The notes beneath the pieces were generated by a model. It was given only the letters and a program-made list of their open reading frames with translations. It was not told where the DNA came from and ran no database searches. Positions 10,663-22,803 of a DNA stretch of 64,000 nucleotides are shown piece after piece. The position numbers and the translations under genes are program-made. This stretch comes from Meandrina meandrites (lineage: Eukaryota; Cnidaria; Anthozoa; Scleractinia; Meandrinidae). Positions within the stretch are counted from its first letter, which is position 1. Every line of letters begins with the position of its first letter. Where the stretch lies: contig OY855908.1 of NCBI GenBank assembly GCA_963693305.1, forward strand, positions 25,173,993-25,237,992, read 5' to 3'.

Positions 10663-12276
10663 CTGTATTGCAGGTATCCTCGAGACTGCTCTGTCTCTTG
10701 ACTTGTAAATGCCACGGTACTGGCTTGGATTAATAAATCGGTGAAAAACGAGATCTTCTAGTTATTTCTTTATTTACCTGGATTGCTTCCTTGATTTGTT
10801 TACCGGCGTGTTCGTCGTCACGTATGCATTCTTGTGGCAGGGTTTTCGCTCCACTATCATGACTATCATCAACTTGACTTCGTGAAAACGATTGAGTTAA
10901 ATTTCTCCTGCATGTAGCGGATAAGGCTTTGCATTACACTACAAAACTGCATATTAAAAGTTTGTAAGGCAACTATGTTGCCGTCGATTGCACCCTAAAA
11001 ACAGCTTTAATAAGATTATGGGTCGCTTCACTTTTTGTGTATGTTTTAGAGAATATTGAACAAGAAGATGCGAGCATCTTAAAACCGCGCTTTTTTAAAT
11101 TAACTCCATTTTTGCTAATAAACAGTTTTCTTACTCAGACAAGTCACGGTTAAATTAAATTTGTTTTGCACCAAGAGCAAAAGACTAGCAAAGTAGTCAC
11201 GCGAGTCACAGAATCCGATATTGCACCAGCCCCCATAGTCGTTTTGAAATTCAGGATGACGTAATGGTCTTAATCTGGAACTTCGCTTGGGACATGTATG
11301 GGCATGAATTAAACATTCCACTATGTATTTGAACACTATTAATAACGGCTATTTTCTTTACGTAAAAGTCACGATTAAATGTAATTGGCTTATACCGTGA
11401 GTTAGGCAGTAAGAAGGTAGTCACGCGAGTCTCGCATTTCAGGCTTTGCATTACGGCGGTAATTTCCCTACCAATGGCGTAGTCCTTGCAAGTGCTTACC
11501 TAGGCACAATTTCTTTCCTTGAGATCTCTCAACTCGCTTCGATGAAACAGTCAAAGTAAAAAGGTGTATTTGTTGCCGTTGGATCAGGTATGCATACACT
11601 AAAATGGATATAAATAGCTAAGATCATTGTTGATCACTGTTGTAGCAAAAATCTGTCATTCTGTGGACGATATGCCTGCTCACGTGACCATGTTGTAGAA
11701 AGAGTTCCTTTCCCAAAAATGGGGAGAAGGAACTGCTGATGAAGATGTCCTACTCGAGAGTTAATAGTGAAAGTGCCCTTTCTTCATGAAGAAATGAAAT
11801 GCATGATGATACATGGAATTTGACGCAAAACGTCTCTTCATTGACGATCGTAAACGCTCCTTATTCCTGAGCGCATTTGAACACCTTTCTAGAAAGTAGA
11901 GAGGTCAGCCCTACCAGGTGTACACTGCGAACACCGTAGAATGAAGCTAGTGAGCGGACAAAACGACAGCATTTGCATAAAGCCAGGCAAGCCGTCCCAG
12001 CCGTTCTTAGTGAACGGGCAACAGAACAGCCTGGCCAGTTATAGCACGCACTCTCCAAATCGCAAGTCACGCAACTGTTGGTTTCACCAGATGCTGAGAG
12101 TGGTTCTGGAACTACAGATGAAACACTCTTGCAACTTGCTATAAGTATGCAGATCAATGGGATACTCGCAGACAGATGCTCTCCATCATGGCCGATAAAG
12201 CTTATTTTGCAAAGAGTCAAGAGTGGATACCAGGTATACCCTCTTCTGTGAAGGAGAATGTGCTGTCTAGCGATCG
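10663..12276. repeat. Gene-free stretch with a diverged tandem duplication
   Basis: Two related segments lie at about 11140-11215 and 11364-11440, sharing GTCACGGTTAAAT-like starts and GTAGTCACGCGAGTC. The offset is about 225 bp. A 119-codon minus-strand frame at 11861-12220 has no recognisable domain and lies just upstream of the pseudogene at 12277. Confidence 0.4.
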
Positions 12277-12900
12277 GATTGGGCTAGGAAATTTTTACCA
12301 TGGAAATTAAAGAAAGCCAAACGGATTGGCTCGCGAAAATGAGCGAAAACGTGGAATTCCCTGGCACATAGCTGTAGCCATCCGGAGAGAAGACGACCAA
12401 AACCTCCAGATGATGACGTCAGTTAATGTATTCAGGAGTTGCAACCAGGATAGCTATACAGTGCTCTCCATTATGTCAGATGTGCTAAGACAGCTCAAAG
12501 AAGTACAACACAATGCTGGCTGGCTGGCTGGTTCACAATGCTGTGGTACAACGATTGTTGGAGCAGGACTTGTTAACCAACAACATGAAGTTTCAGTGAA
12601 GACGATGGATTTCCAGGATTCGCAAGCAGGTAAAAGGGGCGCGTGATAGAAAAGCCGCTACCGTCAAGCCCCATATGAAGATTTTTTTTAATTCAGGGAA
12701 CAATATTGAAAGCGCAGAGGAAATGAGAGACGCCATCCTTTCATCGGGCGGATTACCATCGGTAAACGTTACTGTTTCAGGAGACCGGGACGTTCCCAGC
12801 CATCATGTTCGAAGGTGTCAGCGCCGTTTCAAGCAGAGAGTATACTGACGAAGGTTGATTGTATGGAGAGCCTATACAATTGGTCCTGTGAAATCGGGAG
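12277..12900 (+). pseudogene. Frameshifted relic of an uncharacterised, coral-expanded protein family
   Basis: Translating the plus strand with frame changes gives a continuous match to a family I recall as numerous in coral gene sets. The blocks, in order, are DWARKFLPWKL, KESQTDWLAK, KRGIPWHIAVAIRRED, SCNQDSYTVLSIMSDVLRQL, HNAG, VKTMDFQDSQAGKRGA, DRKAATVKPHMK, SSGGLPSVNVTV, FEGVSAVSSREYTDEG and LIVWRAYTIGPVKSG. As I recall the family, the fourth region reads DNAG and the sixth and seventh read DFSDPQGGKG-CDR. At least four frameshifts separate these blocks, so this copy is dead. The D of DNAG is H here, and a TGGC slippage (12516-12532) follows. The order of acidic motifs suggests an RNase H/DDE-like fold, but that is inference. 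The longest uninterrupted part is 12326-12646. Confidence 0.6.
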
Positions 12901-13067
12901 AATCACAACACCCTACAAATACGTATGCTTTTGTTTTGGCGTCTAACCGCGAGGGGATTGCTATTCAACAAATTAAAAATCACTGAAATATGAACGCAAA
13001 TTTACAATGTTAGCGCCCTCGATTAAATCTTTCCGTTTACTTTCAAGAAAATGCGGTAAAGTAAACA

Positions 13068-13380
13068 TTAAGGACGTTCGCGCGAAAATTCTCTAGTCGT
13101 TAAAATTTTTCTAAAATTTTTACTGAGGACGGATAATGAGTTACTTGTGTCAGAAATACAAAAAAAAGTGGGGGTCACCGACTTCGTTTCAGAGATAAAG
13201 TCTGTAGAAAACTACCCTGATTTTGAAAAATTGGCGCATGTAATTTCGCACGGCTTTCAACATTCAAAGTTTGTAGTTTAAATTATCGATGATGAGAAAA
13301 CGGAGGCAAACGATCTTGGTGATATTTTGAAGAAGTGCGTCTGTTGCGTAAAGAGACGCATGCCTTGTGTAGGGGGCGTC
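13068..13380. repeat. Probable single-ended remnant of a TTAA-type MITE
   Basis: The segment begins TTAAGGACGTTCGCGCGAAA and contains GTGGGGGTCACCGACTTCG. I recall this combination from a dispersed repeat in coral sequence. TTAA at the edge fits a Kolobok or piggyBac-type non-autonomous element. No inverse end (GCGAACGTCCTTAA) was found nearby, so the right border is unknown and the end given here is approximate. Confidence 0.35.
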
Positions 13381-14401
13381 AGTGGCAAGTGAGGAATTAA
13401 TTTCTCCCAAAACCCCACCAAAGCTCGCAAAAACAGACAATCAACATTAGGCAAGTGATCTTTATTTATCTGGCTTACAGTTCATTGTAATTTAGGAACA
13501 AAAGATCTAAAATTCAGCGATTTATGGGGCATTATTGAAAAAAGGAAATAGAGAAGGTACGCCCCGGTGTTTACCAAACACAGCATGCATTGTCCAATGC
13601 AAAATTTATTTTATTGCCAACATCCCAAAGCAACGTTTTCCAAACGAGAATCAAGTGTCATTTTTGATGACCCGAGCCTAAAATGCAGAACCAAATTACA
13701 TTGCGCTTTTTTAGTTTGTTGTATACGTCTGAAATTATTATAAAACAAATTCGGCTAATAAGTCCCTAATTGTCAAGTTAGTTTATTAGAATATATGTTC
13801 GATTGAGGGAATTTACAAAACCTGAAAAGATACAGGACAATAAGATTACTACTGGACTCTAATTACATTGTTTTCTTGTTGTTTTTACTTTACACAATAG
13901 ATTTCCTTGAGCAATTTTCTCGACTTTTACAGCGTAATAAGGGTTTTGTTTTGTAGTATAAGTTTTGTTAAAAGTTGTTAACTTGAAATAGAAAGATTTT
14001 CACAAAAAGCGCAAACGCGAGTTTTATTGCTTCTTTGAAAACTTATCGTAGGTTTATAATAACTGATCGCAATTAGAACGAAGTTCGCGATTTTCTTAGG
14101 CTAGCTTCTGATTAGTCTTATTTAGAAGTTGTTTCATATCGACGTTGTTTCGATTAAGAACAAAACAGGAATTTTTGAAATATTAATTTTAGAGCGATTT
14201 CGAAAGCCGCAACTGAAACAAGATTAACAATTTCATTGCTTACAGGATCCGTAGTTAGACGCTGTTTTTAGTCCGGTCTTATGTTTTCGTTAACCTTGTC
14301 ATTGAATTATAGTCCTTTTCTGTAATAATTCAGAGGCCTGTCATAGAACGCAAAGTTGCATCGTTCTAACATGAAGTTATTATTTTATTTATAATAAACA
14401 T
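13381..14401. other. Gene-free stretch before the satellite array
   Basis: AT-rich DNA without recognised features. The satellite begins abruptly near 14402. Confidence 0.5.
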
Positions 14402-14761
14402 AGCAAAATCGACTTCCGGGATGACGGATCGACATCAAGGCAGACGAATCGTCTCGAATCGATCGAATCGAGTCGAATCGACAACATTCTCGACCCTCCC
14501 CATGGAACAAGTTGCAGATTTTTTCTAAGTGTAGCGCAAATTGACTTCCGGGATGAAGGGTCGACATCAAGGCAGACGAATCGTCTCGAATTGACAACAT
14601 TTTCGACCCTCCTCATTCACCAAGTTGCGCAAATCGACTTCCGGGATGACACGTCGACATCAAGGTAGACGAATCGTCTCGAATCGATCGAATCGAGTCG
14701 AATCAACAACATTCTCGACCCTCCCCATGGAACAAGTTGCAGATTTTTTCTAAGTGTCGCG
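14402..14761. repeat. ~132-bp satellite array, left part
   Basis: Units start with GCGCAAATCGACTTCCGGGA, and the starts are at about 14402, 14534 and 14627. Each unit contains a run of TCGAATCGATCGAATCGAGT-type repeats and the block TTTTTTCTAAGTGTCGCG. The second unit is shortened to about 93 bp by loss of two internal blocks. The array continues at 17736 beyond a transposon insertion. Confidence 0.85.
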
Positions 14762-17735
14762 AGCAGAGGGGCATTTTGTCTGCGCATGCGCCAGATAAAT
14801 AAGAATTTCCGAGCGCGCTTCGGTGGATTTTCAGCTGCGTGATCTACGCACTTGGAAAGACTTCATGAAGAGATATGAAAGAGAATAACACGTTTACATA
14901 GATGTCTAACACTATGGATACTCGTGGTGTTCACCGTGACTTCGGATGAGGATATTTTGACGATCAAACTGCGAACAAAACAAGAAAAATCCCCAAAACA
15001 GTGAAGTTTGACATTTAATTTACGAAAGTTCAAGGTGTCCATATGAGACGAGATATGTTGCAGTTTAGTCTCAAGATGTTGAGGTTTTATGGGTTTAAAT
15101 CATTGGTTGTACTGTTAAGACGATCGTCAGGTACACGGCCCTATTTTAGGTAGGAAATTTGGAGTTTGATCTGAATTTGTCTCCACTTCAAAGTGAATTT
15201 GCATTTACTTTCCAACGGCCCCCAAGTTTCAAATTACTCAAGACAACATTGTCTTTCCTTTCTCTTTACAGCCGTATAGGACTCCAGGCTTTAAAAAATG
15301 TTCCAGTGTGAAAGATTTTAATCTTCTTATGAGAGCTTTTGGCGAAGTTTAATTCGGCAAATTCTAGTAGTTTTTCCAAGCCGTGGATCACAGAGGACTT
15401 TGGTCTTGCAGCTCTGCAAATCTTCTGTACAAGGTATGTAGTGATTTACCTTTGCCGTGATTGCAGTCTCGTTATGCCACACTTTGGCTTCAGTTTATTT
15501 TTTCCTTCGTTTTAGTGGTAATTTTGTCGTTGCATTTTTTTGTCTTCAAGTGCTCAATTGAGTAAAAACTGTTGAAAATCTCTTTATTTTGACGGGCCCC
15601 CAAGTTCCGCAATACTGTCAAGAAGTTCCTTACTTGTTCCTCTTTCATTCTGTCTAGTTTATTTATCCAAGAAAAATGCGTGCACCTTATTTTGTTAAGC
15701 AAAACTGTTGGCCTTCGCAGTCGTAGATGGCCATTCTGTGTATGAATATGTAGATTTCGAACCGAATATGGCGTAAGCTTTATTTCATTGGAACGAGTAG
15801 CAAAGGGAGCTCGCTCGATTTTTATTTCTCAACGACAACGATACTAATGCTACGAAATGTTTGGAGAATGCAGTCTGGTTTATATTAGAAGAAAATGTTT
15901 TGGAACTTGCTGTTCCAAGTTTCCTCATTTTAAGGGATGAAATTTTGGAAATAGGTTTTTATGTTAATTGGCATGTATGGCAAGGTGTGTGTGCCTTCAG
16001 CACCTGTTTGTTTGGTTTCAGTAATGCCCATAGGAATACATCTTGCTTTGAAATTAATTAAAATATATTTTGCTCTTTTTCTTCAATAGGTGACTAAGGG
16101 GTAATATCCAGAGGAGGGATGTTGCTCCCCTATGTGAGACCTTGTGGTTGTTCTTGTGCATGGTCTTGTGGTAGATCTTGAAACTAAGTTGATGTGGTTG
16201 ATTTTGATGCCTTTTTTCTCTTGAACTTATTTAATTAATGTATAACTACTGGTTGTAATGCCTTGATCAACTAGTAGAATATACAAATAGTTCCAAGATT
16301 GTGATGCGAGGCATAAATGTATGTCTTGAACATATTTGTACTCATTTTTGATGTGCTATTAAAATTTTGAAAAATCTTGGTAATGATTTTAAATAATGTA
16401 ACATAAACAATGATTTCTATTTTCTTACACTCGATTCTTTTTTTTCTTTCTGTACGAAATATATTTTATATCCCATTTTTAGTATACTACAAATTTAATT
16501 TTCAGTATCATTTTTTTAAATTTTCAAGTCAATCTGAAGATATTTGCTCTGCAATTCTTAAACATATCTGCATAATCTTGACATATTTCCACTTTACTTT
16601 ACAATTTTTAGTCTTTTTTTAAACAAAAAAAAAAACATTTTGAAAGAGCACTTCACATTTTCTCTAAAGCTCTGATTTCATGGTCCAGTTCCCTTGAAAG
16701 CCTTTTAATTTTTGCCTGCAGCTGCTTTATTTTGATAATTTGTCTCTGCTATGACAGTTCGTCCTCAAATTGCACTACTGCCTCCACTAAAAACAAACCT
16801 GCTGCCTCCCAAGCAAAGAAATCATGCACTTCTTTTTAACTAAAAAAATGTCTACCATGTGTCTTTTTCATCAGTGGAAGAAAGAATTTTGCCAATGATG
16901 AATCTTTCAACCCTCTCCCCCCCCCCCCCCCCCCCCCCTTAAAAGTCATGGTTTGGGGGTGAGGCACGTTTTGCCAGTTGGAGTAGGGAAAGAAACATGC
17001 ACACTCAAGGGAAAAAAGAAAATTTATGCTGGTCCAAAGCTGAGATGTAATGAGCCTGATGTCATCCCAGGCTATCTCATAAAACAACAGAATTGTGTGA
17101 AGTGTTGTCTACTGTGCCCACACTTCAGGTGGGGAGGGCAGGGGGAAAGGGTGAATTTGGATTTAAATGGCTTGCGACGTTACTCCTTATTGAAGGTACT
17201 GTATTTATTCTGCTGTGTAAATTGTAGCTTTTAGGTCTGATACTGGCTTTTCAGTTATGAGGAGAATGCTGTCCATAAAATAACTTATTATTCCATTACA
17301 AAGTTGAATGGAAGGAACCAAAAGCAAATAAATTTACTTATTGTCACTTCCCCCCCCCCCCCCCCCCCCCTTTCTAAAAACGTTTCTTATGGTTCAACTA
17401 CCATCTCTTCTGTTCTACTAGCTGACTTTTCTGTTCTTAAAACTGAACCTTTCTGTTTCCTTACTCTCCCTCTCTGGTTGCGATTCGTGTCAACAAACTT
17501 AAAGCTTAAACAAAAAAGTAAACTTACATGTATGTCAAGGCTATTTATTGAAGCCTATTTTTACAAAACGAATTTAAGTTTACAGGGGAGGAAGCACACT
17601 TGAAAGAGACGTCGAAAAGTTCTCGCGAACATCGCCATTTTTAATTTTCCGTCCGCGCGTAGCAGGCGCGTTTCAGCGGATGCCTTCATTAGAAGATCCT
17701 AGGCTACGCATGCGCAGACAAAATGCCCCTCTGCT
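14762..17735. mobile_element. 2,974-bp TIR transposon inserted in the satellite array
   Basis: Perfect 29-bp inverted repeats bound the segment. The left one starts AGCAGAGGGGCATTTTGTCT (14762-14790), and the right one is its exact reverse complement (17707-17735). Immediately outside, the satellite sequence AGTGTCGCG is duplicated (14753-14761 and 17736-17744). Joining the flanks across one copy restores a normal satellite unit. A 9-bp target duplication is typical of Mutator-like elements, but other superfamilies with 8-9 bp duplications are not excluded. No transposase was recognised, so the element looks non-autonomous. Two long C-runs (16917-16938 and 17350-17370) lie inside. Two segments look like possible transcribed pieces, for example one ending CTGTACAAGGTATG at about 15440. 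Confidence 0.85.
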
Positions 17736-18291
17736 AGTGTCGCGCAAATTGACTTCCGGGATGACGGGTCGACATCAAGGCAGACGAATCGTCCCGAATC
17801 GAGTCGAATCGACAACATTTTCGACCCTCCTCATTCACCAAGTTGCAGATTTTTTCTAAGTGTCGCGCAAATCGACTTCCGGGATGACGGGTCGACATCA
17901 ACGCAGATGAATCGTCTCGAAACGATCGAATCGGGTCGAATCGACAACATTCTCGAACCTCCCCATTCACCAAGTAGTTGCAGATTTCTTCTAAGCGTCG
18001 CGCAAATCGACTTCCGGGATGACGGGTCGACATCAAGGCAGACGAATCGTCTCGGATCGATCGAATCGAGTCGAATCGACAACATTTTCGACCCTCCCCA
18101 TTCACCAAGTTGTAGATATTTTCTAAGTGTCGCGCAAATCGACTTCCGGGATGACGGATCGACATCAAGGCAGACGAAACGTCTCGAATCGATCGAATCG
18201 AGTCGAATCGACAACATTCTCGACCCTCTCTATCGAACAAGTTGCGGATTTTTTCTAAGTGTCGCACAAATCCACTTCCGGGATGACGGGA
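17736..18291. repeat. ~132-bp satellite array, right part
   Basis: This continues the array at 14402-14761. Unit starts are at about 17743, 17865, 18000, 18132 and 18263, giving lengths of 122, 135, 132 and 131. The last unit is cut after the GGGATGACGGGA block. Because 132 is divisible by three and the unit lacks stops in several frames, long repetitive open frames arise: 210 and 128 codons on the minus strand and 130 on the plus strand. They repeat about every 44 residues. Open frames on both strands argue against real coding. Confidence 0.88.
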
Positions 18292-18731
18292 CCCTTTGAC
18301 CTGCAACCAAGTCGTTTCAAGGCCACCTTCGTTCTCAAATCGACTTCTGTTAAGTCGATTCGTCAAGAGAAAGCGCTTGTAAAGGAAAGAGAGCCAAAAC
18401 TTATAACTTCACAATTTATGACCGACAAGGTAACCTGGGAAAAAAGAACTTATTGTGCCTCTTAAATGTTTTGACATTTTTTTGAGCACATGTTTAACAC
18501 GATTTTAATGATCGGCAAGCAGATGTGGCTTGAAGCTACAATGTAGCTTTAATATTCTTAAAACAGAAAATTAGAGTACACTAATTCTGTGTCTATTTGA
18601 AGCGCAGTTTTTGTTAGTGAGATGAGCTTAGCTGGCATCAAGCGTGATCCCAGGTGATGTTCGTGGTGTAGAAAGATAAGACACAAACAATCCTTTCACC
18701 CTCCACAATTCAGAAGTTCTAGAGGTAAAAA
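18292..18731. other. Short gene-free spacer
   Basis: No gene or repeat border was recognised between the satellite end and the MITE at 18732. Confidence 0.5.
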
Positions 18732-19080
18732 TAGGGACCTTACGAAACCACGACGGCGACTGCAACGCGAACGTCGCCAAACAATACAAAAGGCTTAATG
18801 AGCAGTAAAATAGCTTAGCAGGAGCGTTATCTATCTTGGCACATTTCTTTGTCGTCCTCTGCAAAACAACGGCGTGGAATGGCCAAATTTTTGCCTAGTC
18901 TGGAGAACGTGAACCACGACGACAAATTATTCGCTTACGTGTTCAGCTAGAGATTAGTTCTGACAAAAAACGAACTCACTAAATAAATAAGGATAGTTGC
19001 GAAAATGGTAAGTAAAATATAAATTCATTTTTAGTCGACGTTGCCGTCAGTGTTGCCGTCGTGGTTTCGTAACGTCCCTA
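18732..19080. mobile_element. MITE with ~30-bp TIRs, 349 bp
   Basis: The left end TAGGGACCTTACGAAACCAC is matched in inverse orientation by the right end GTGGTTTCGTAACGTCCCTA. The similarity extends inward through CGACGGC. The termini could include a TA target duplication, as in Tc1/mariner-type MITEs, but TA is also part of the repeat, so superfamily is unresolved. There is no coding content. Confidence 0.75.
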
Positions 19081-19155
19081 ATAATGATCACACAGTGGAT
19101 TCATCCTCTGACTGAAAATGCAAGGTATCTATGCCAAAATAATACCGCTCAATTA

Positions 19156-19495
19156 CAGTGAATGGACAGGTCACACACGGGGGTTTCATCCACAGAGTTT
19201 AAAGTTAAAACCAGCATGTACAACATAATAAACAGTACGGCCAAATGAAATGACTGCTCATTAGCTTTTATTTGAATAGCCACACACTAGGGTATTATCT
19301 ATATAGAACCACTTTGCACAGCATAATACACAGTACCACATGAAAATACTGCTCAGTAGCTTTTATTTAAATGGTCAGACATGTCGGTTTCATCTACAGA
19401 CATAAAGATTAGAACCACTTTGTACAACATGCTAAAAAGTAAATGAAAGTCAAAGAACTTTTCAATAGCTTCCATTTGAATGGTCGCACTTTGTA
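19156..19495. repeat. Diverged ~100-115-bp tandem repeat, about three units
   Basis: Units share GCTTTTATTTGAATGGTCAC-like starts, then a block with ATCCACAGA, then AGAACCACTTTGTACA, then AACAGTACCACATGAAA and ACTGCTCAGTAGC. Successive starts lie near 19160, 19274, 19370 and 19478. The units have drifted, so this is an old array. No open frame spans it. Confidence 0.6.
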
Positions 19496-22400
19496 CGCGC
19501 ACCATTACAAGAAGTGCCACTTGAAATTATCGTACAAAGATTTAACATCATCCTAAGATTTCAGCATCGTGAACTTAGCACTTATTTCCTTCAAGTAAGA
19601 ATTGACACAAAGTATTCGCTCGACACGGTAACAAATCAACTCAAACACAAGACGCCAGCTAAATATTTCAAGTGTGTCCGTATTTTAATCCATTTCCATC
19701 CTCGCCATATAGTTAGTGATCCTCACGTTTTGATACATTCCTGTCATTTGTCAAGTACTGTACTGTTGGACATACTAACAAGTCACTATTGTTAGATTTC
19801 CTGTGATGTAGTTATGTTTAAAAGCTTCTTTGAATTATGCCAAAATACTGGTGACAGTATCCTCTTTAAAGCTTTCAAGAAATCAGTGAACGACTCAAAA
19901 GGAAATGACACTCGCGAAAGACCGCCAATTTCCACTCCTTAAGAGGATTAAGGAACACAATTAAGAAAAATTCGAATAACATATTTTTATTTATCAAGCC
20001 ATGTAGTTCTGCTACTTTCGGGTCAGGATAACCAAATTTAATTTAAATCAATAGGAAAACTTTCAACCTACCCACCGCAGGGACCATCTGAAACTTCTAT
20101 CGATCAAACGTCTGCCAAGCGCGTGACGAAGGCTCGGTAAATTTCCATAAATCTGCATAAATCCTGTTTGCCATAATTCCGCTTGTAGGCGTGGTTCGAT
20201 ATGTTTGGCTTTGTGTCTGTACATTAAAAACAAAGAGCATTGCCTAAGCGTCATGGAAATCACGCTTTAAGCTGCTGATTTACAAGAAAAGACGTTTTCG
20301 CCCTATTAAATTTTCTCAAGAATTGATGTGCTACGGCAAAATCTGATTTTGTTCTTCAATGTTCCCGTTATCTTCAATGGCAAGCTTTCTTTTCATCCAT
20401 TTGATCTTGTCGTCGCGATAATGCAGATTATTGAGGATATTCCTAGCCGCAATGTTATCAAATTGCGACGCGTCTTTTTTAATTGGGTAGGTGTTCATTT
20501 GTTTGACATCTTGTTGAGGATCAATATTCAAATATCCACGGACACAAACGTTCAAACCTTTATAGTTCTAAGACCGTTCGGGAGAGATTTGAAACTGCGA
20601 TAAGCGAAATTCAATCTTTGCTCGATTGCAACATTGTCTCACCGTTACAATATTGTAAATGGCTCTCAGCAACAATCGCCTTTTGGAAGAAAATAAAAGA
20701 ACTTTTACGAAGACGACAGTGAAGAAGCGGCACGTTTAAGGCTTTGTTCCATTTAATGAGTGATTCACAAGACATTTATATCCGTGAATAATTTTTTCAC
20801 AAGAAAATGTCCACATTTTTATATATACATATAGCATCTACTTATCCTTTACTACAAAGTACTTCCTATCGCTTTAGTCCGCACAACTCAACATAAAATA
20901 CCCAATTCAGAGAAAATATTCTCTCAAAAGTGCGAATCTCTTTTCTGTTCAAGCCATCTGCTTAAATATCGCATTTTTCATCAAATGAAAGAAATCAATT
21001 GTCAATAACAAAAAAACCGTAATTGATGTTAATAAATATATGAATAGTTGTCAGTTTATGAGGCATATAGAATCAAAGAAAAAGTTCATTTTCATCGAGC
21101 CTTCCTTCTGACACCTTCTCAGCGCCATTCGCACGGTAAGGCTTTCAAATCCGCACTGCATGTTTTCCACTTTTCTCTTTTTCTTTCCCATGAGCTAAAA
21201 ACAATTTCGTAGTAGCTTAATTTTAACATTCGTTTTGAATCTGCCTTGTTGTTTAAGTTCAGTTTTATTAGCGCATCGTATGTTAGTTACTTCGGTGACG
21301 AAGCATCCACGTATTGAGCGTTAACCGTGTCCTGATAAAAAACAAAGAAACCTATGGGAACTTGTTTGTTTTTCAGCGAGATTTTAACAACTGCTATGAA
21401 AATCAAATCCAATAATTCTTTTCCACTAAAGTATATTTTTAAAAGGGAGATTTGCTTTGAATGACGAAGTATTATTTTTATTATAATTCAATCGCAGATT
21501 TTGCCCTCTCGAGCGGAAAATAAGTATAGTTCCAAATCTGAGAACTAAAAAGCTGAACTATTTGATTTCTTAAGTACCTTGTCAAAGCTCGCCGACTTCC
21601 TTGCATTTACATATAAGCATGAAAGGTTTGATAAACTTAAAGTAATTATTATTTAGTCAGCTTGAAAACTGCTCCACGAACCGGAATCAAGACGCACTGA
21701 TTGAAGACACTTTTGCATCTTTATAAAGCGGATGTGGCAGAAATTAAGGAAATTGCGACCTAAAAGTCGAGAAAAATTGCACATGAAAAACAAAACCTCA
21801 TTTAAAAGGGGCCTGGCAAGGAAAATTTCATTGTAAACTGAAGTTCGACACTTGCAACTGTTCATAAGACTACTGCATATACCGCGGGCAAAACGACGTG
21901 CTAATATTTCAGCTGAGAAAATCTTTTTTAAAGAGCGAAGTAACTGACGATTTTTAATTTATATCTACTGAGGGTGATTAGGGGCAAAGATAATGGAGTT
22001 ACTCGTATGGTAATTCTTGTACACTCGGATAATCTGAGAGCGATGAGCGCCGGGCAAAACTGTTATGCGCTGCACGCAAAGCGAATTCAGGACGCGACAA
22101 ACTCACAATTTGAAAACAGGAGCTTTCACCATCTTTCGCGGTACACATTACCATGTTTCACCTTCATACAAATTCAAAATTTCGTCCACTTTCTCCTGTG
22201 AGAGAAAGTATTAATGATCTTCTATTTTTCAGCAAAATGTATCGATCATACTATGCTTCCTGCCAAATTATCAGTTATCATATTTCTCAGATGATTATGC
22301 GTACCCAAAAAATACTAAATCAAATTGAATTTTAATAATTGTCCATGCCTGACACTAACTCAACTACTCAATCGATCTAATGGTCATATAGTTGGAAACA

Positions 22401-22514
22401 CATTTTGGTCACGTGAAATTTAAAGTCAATTCTATTGGATTACAGTTTTCTTACGTGCCGGATACCTCGCGCCTGGTAGATATGTTAAATAACGTAATTA
22501 ACTTTTATGATTTA
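19496..22514. other. Gene-free stretch
   Basis: No gene, RNA or transposon border was recognised in these 3 kb. The frames present are at most about 93 codons and lack familiar domains. Confidence 0.5.
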
Positions 22515-22803
22515 TGTCTCAACCTATTTTGAAACATGTCACAGATAAAAAAAATGCCTGAAAGAGAAAAGGGAGTGACTAATACCAGTTAAGGTTTCCT
22601 TTTGTCAAAAACTTGACAAACCACTTCGGTACGTCCAGAAATGTGATAATAAAAAAATTGATTGGTTTAAAACCTTCTTCTGCGCCAGATGCATCAAGCG
22701 TTGTTTGATAACGATAACCTACTGTGATGCATGGTTCCTGTCTCGACCTTTTTTGAAACATGTCATCGATGAAAAGAAAAGCCGAGGGAAACAGTACTGA
22801 CAA
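22515..22803. repeat. Diverged direct duplication, offset ~224 bp
   Basis: GTCTCAACCTATTTTGAAAC at about 22516 and GTCTCGACCTTTTTTGAAAC at about 22740 begin two related segments. They continue through ACATGTCA and GAAAAG blocks and are followed in each case by a TTGACAAACC- or CTGACAAACC-like block. Confidence 0.4.

Noticed and set aside
11861..12220. 119-codon minus-strand ORF
   Set aside because: It has no domain and lies antisense and upstream of the pseudogene. No supporting start or splice context was seen.
16917..17370. Long C-runs as functional G-quadruplex or promoter elements
   Set aside because: They are homopolymers, and no gene lies nearby.
17734..18366. 210-codon ORF as a real protein gene
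   Set aside because: It is a satellite translated in one of several open frames on both strands, with unit-length variation unrelated to codons.
14402..19495. CRISPR-like array (regular repeats at 14402-18291 and 19156-19495)
   Set aside because: Units are contiguous satellites without unique spacers, and the setting is eukaryotic.
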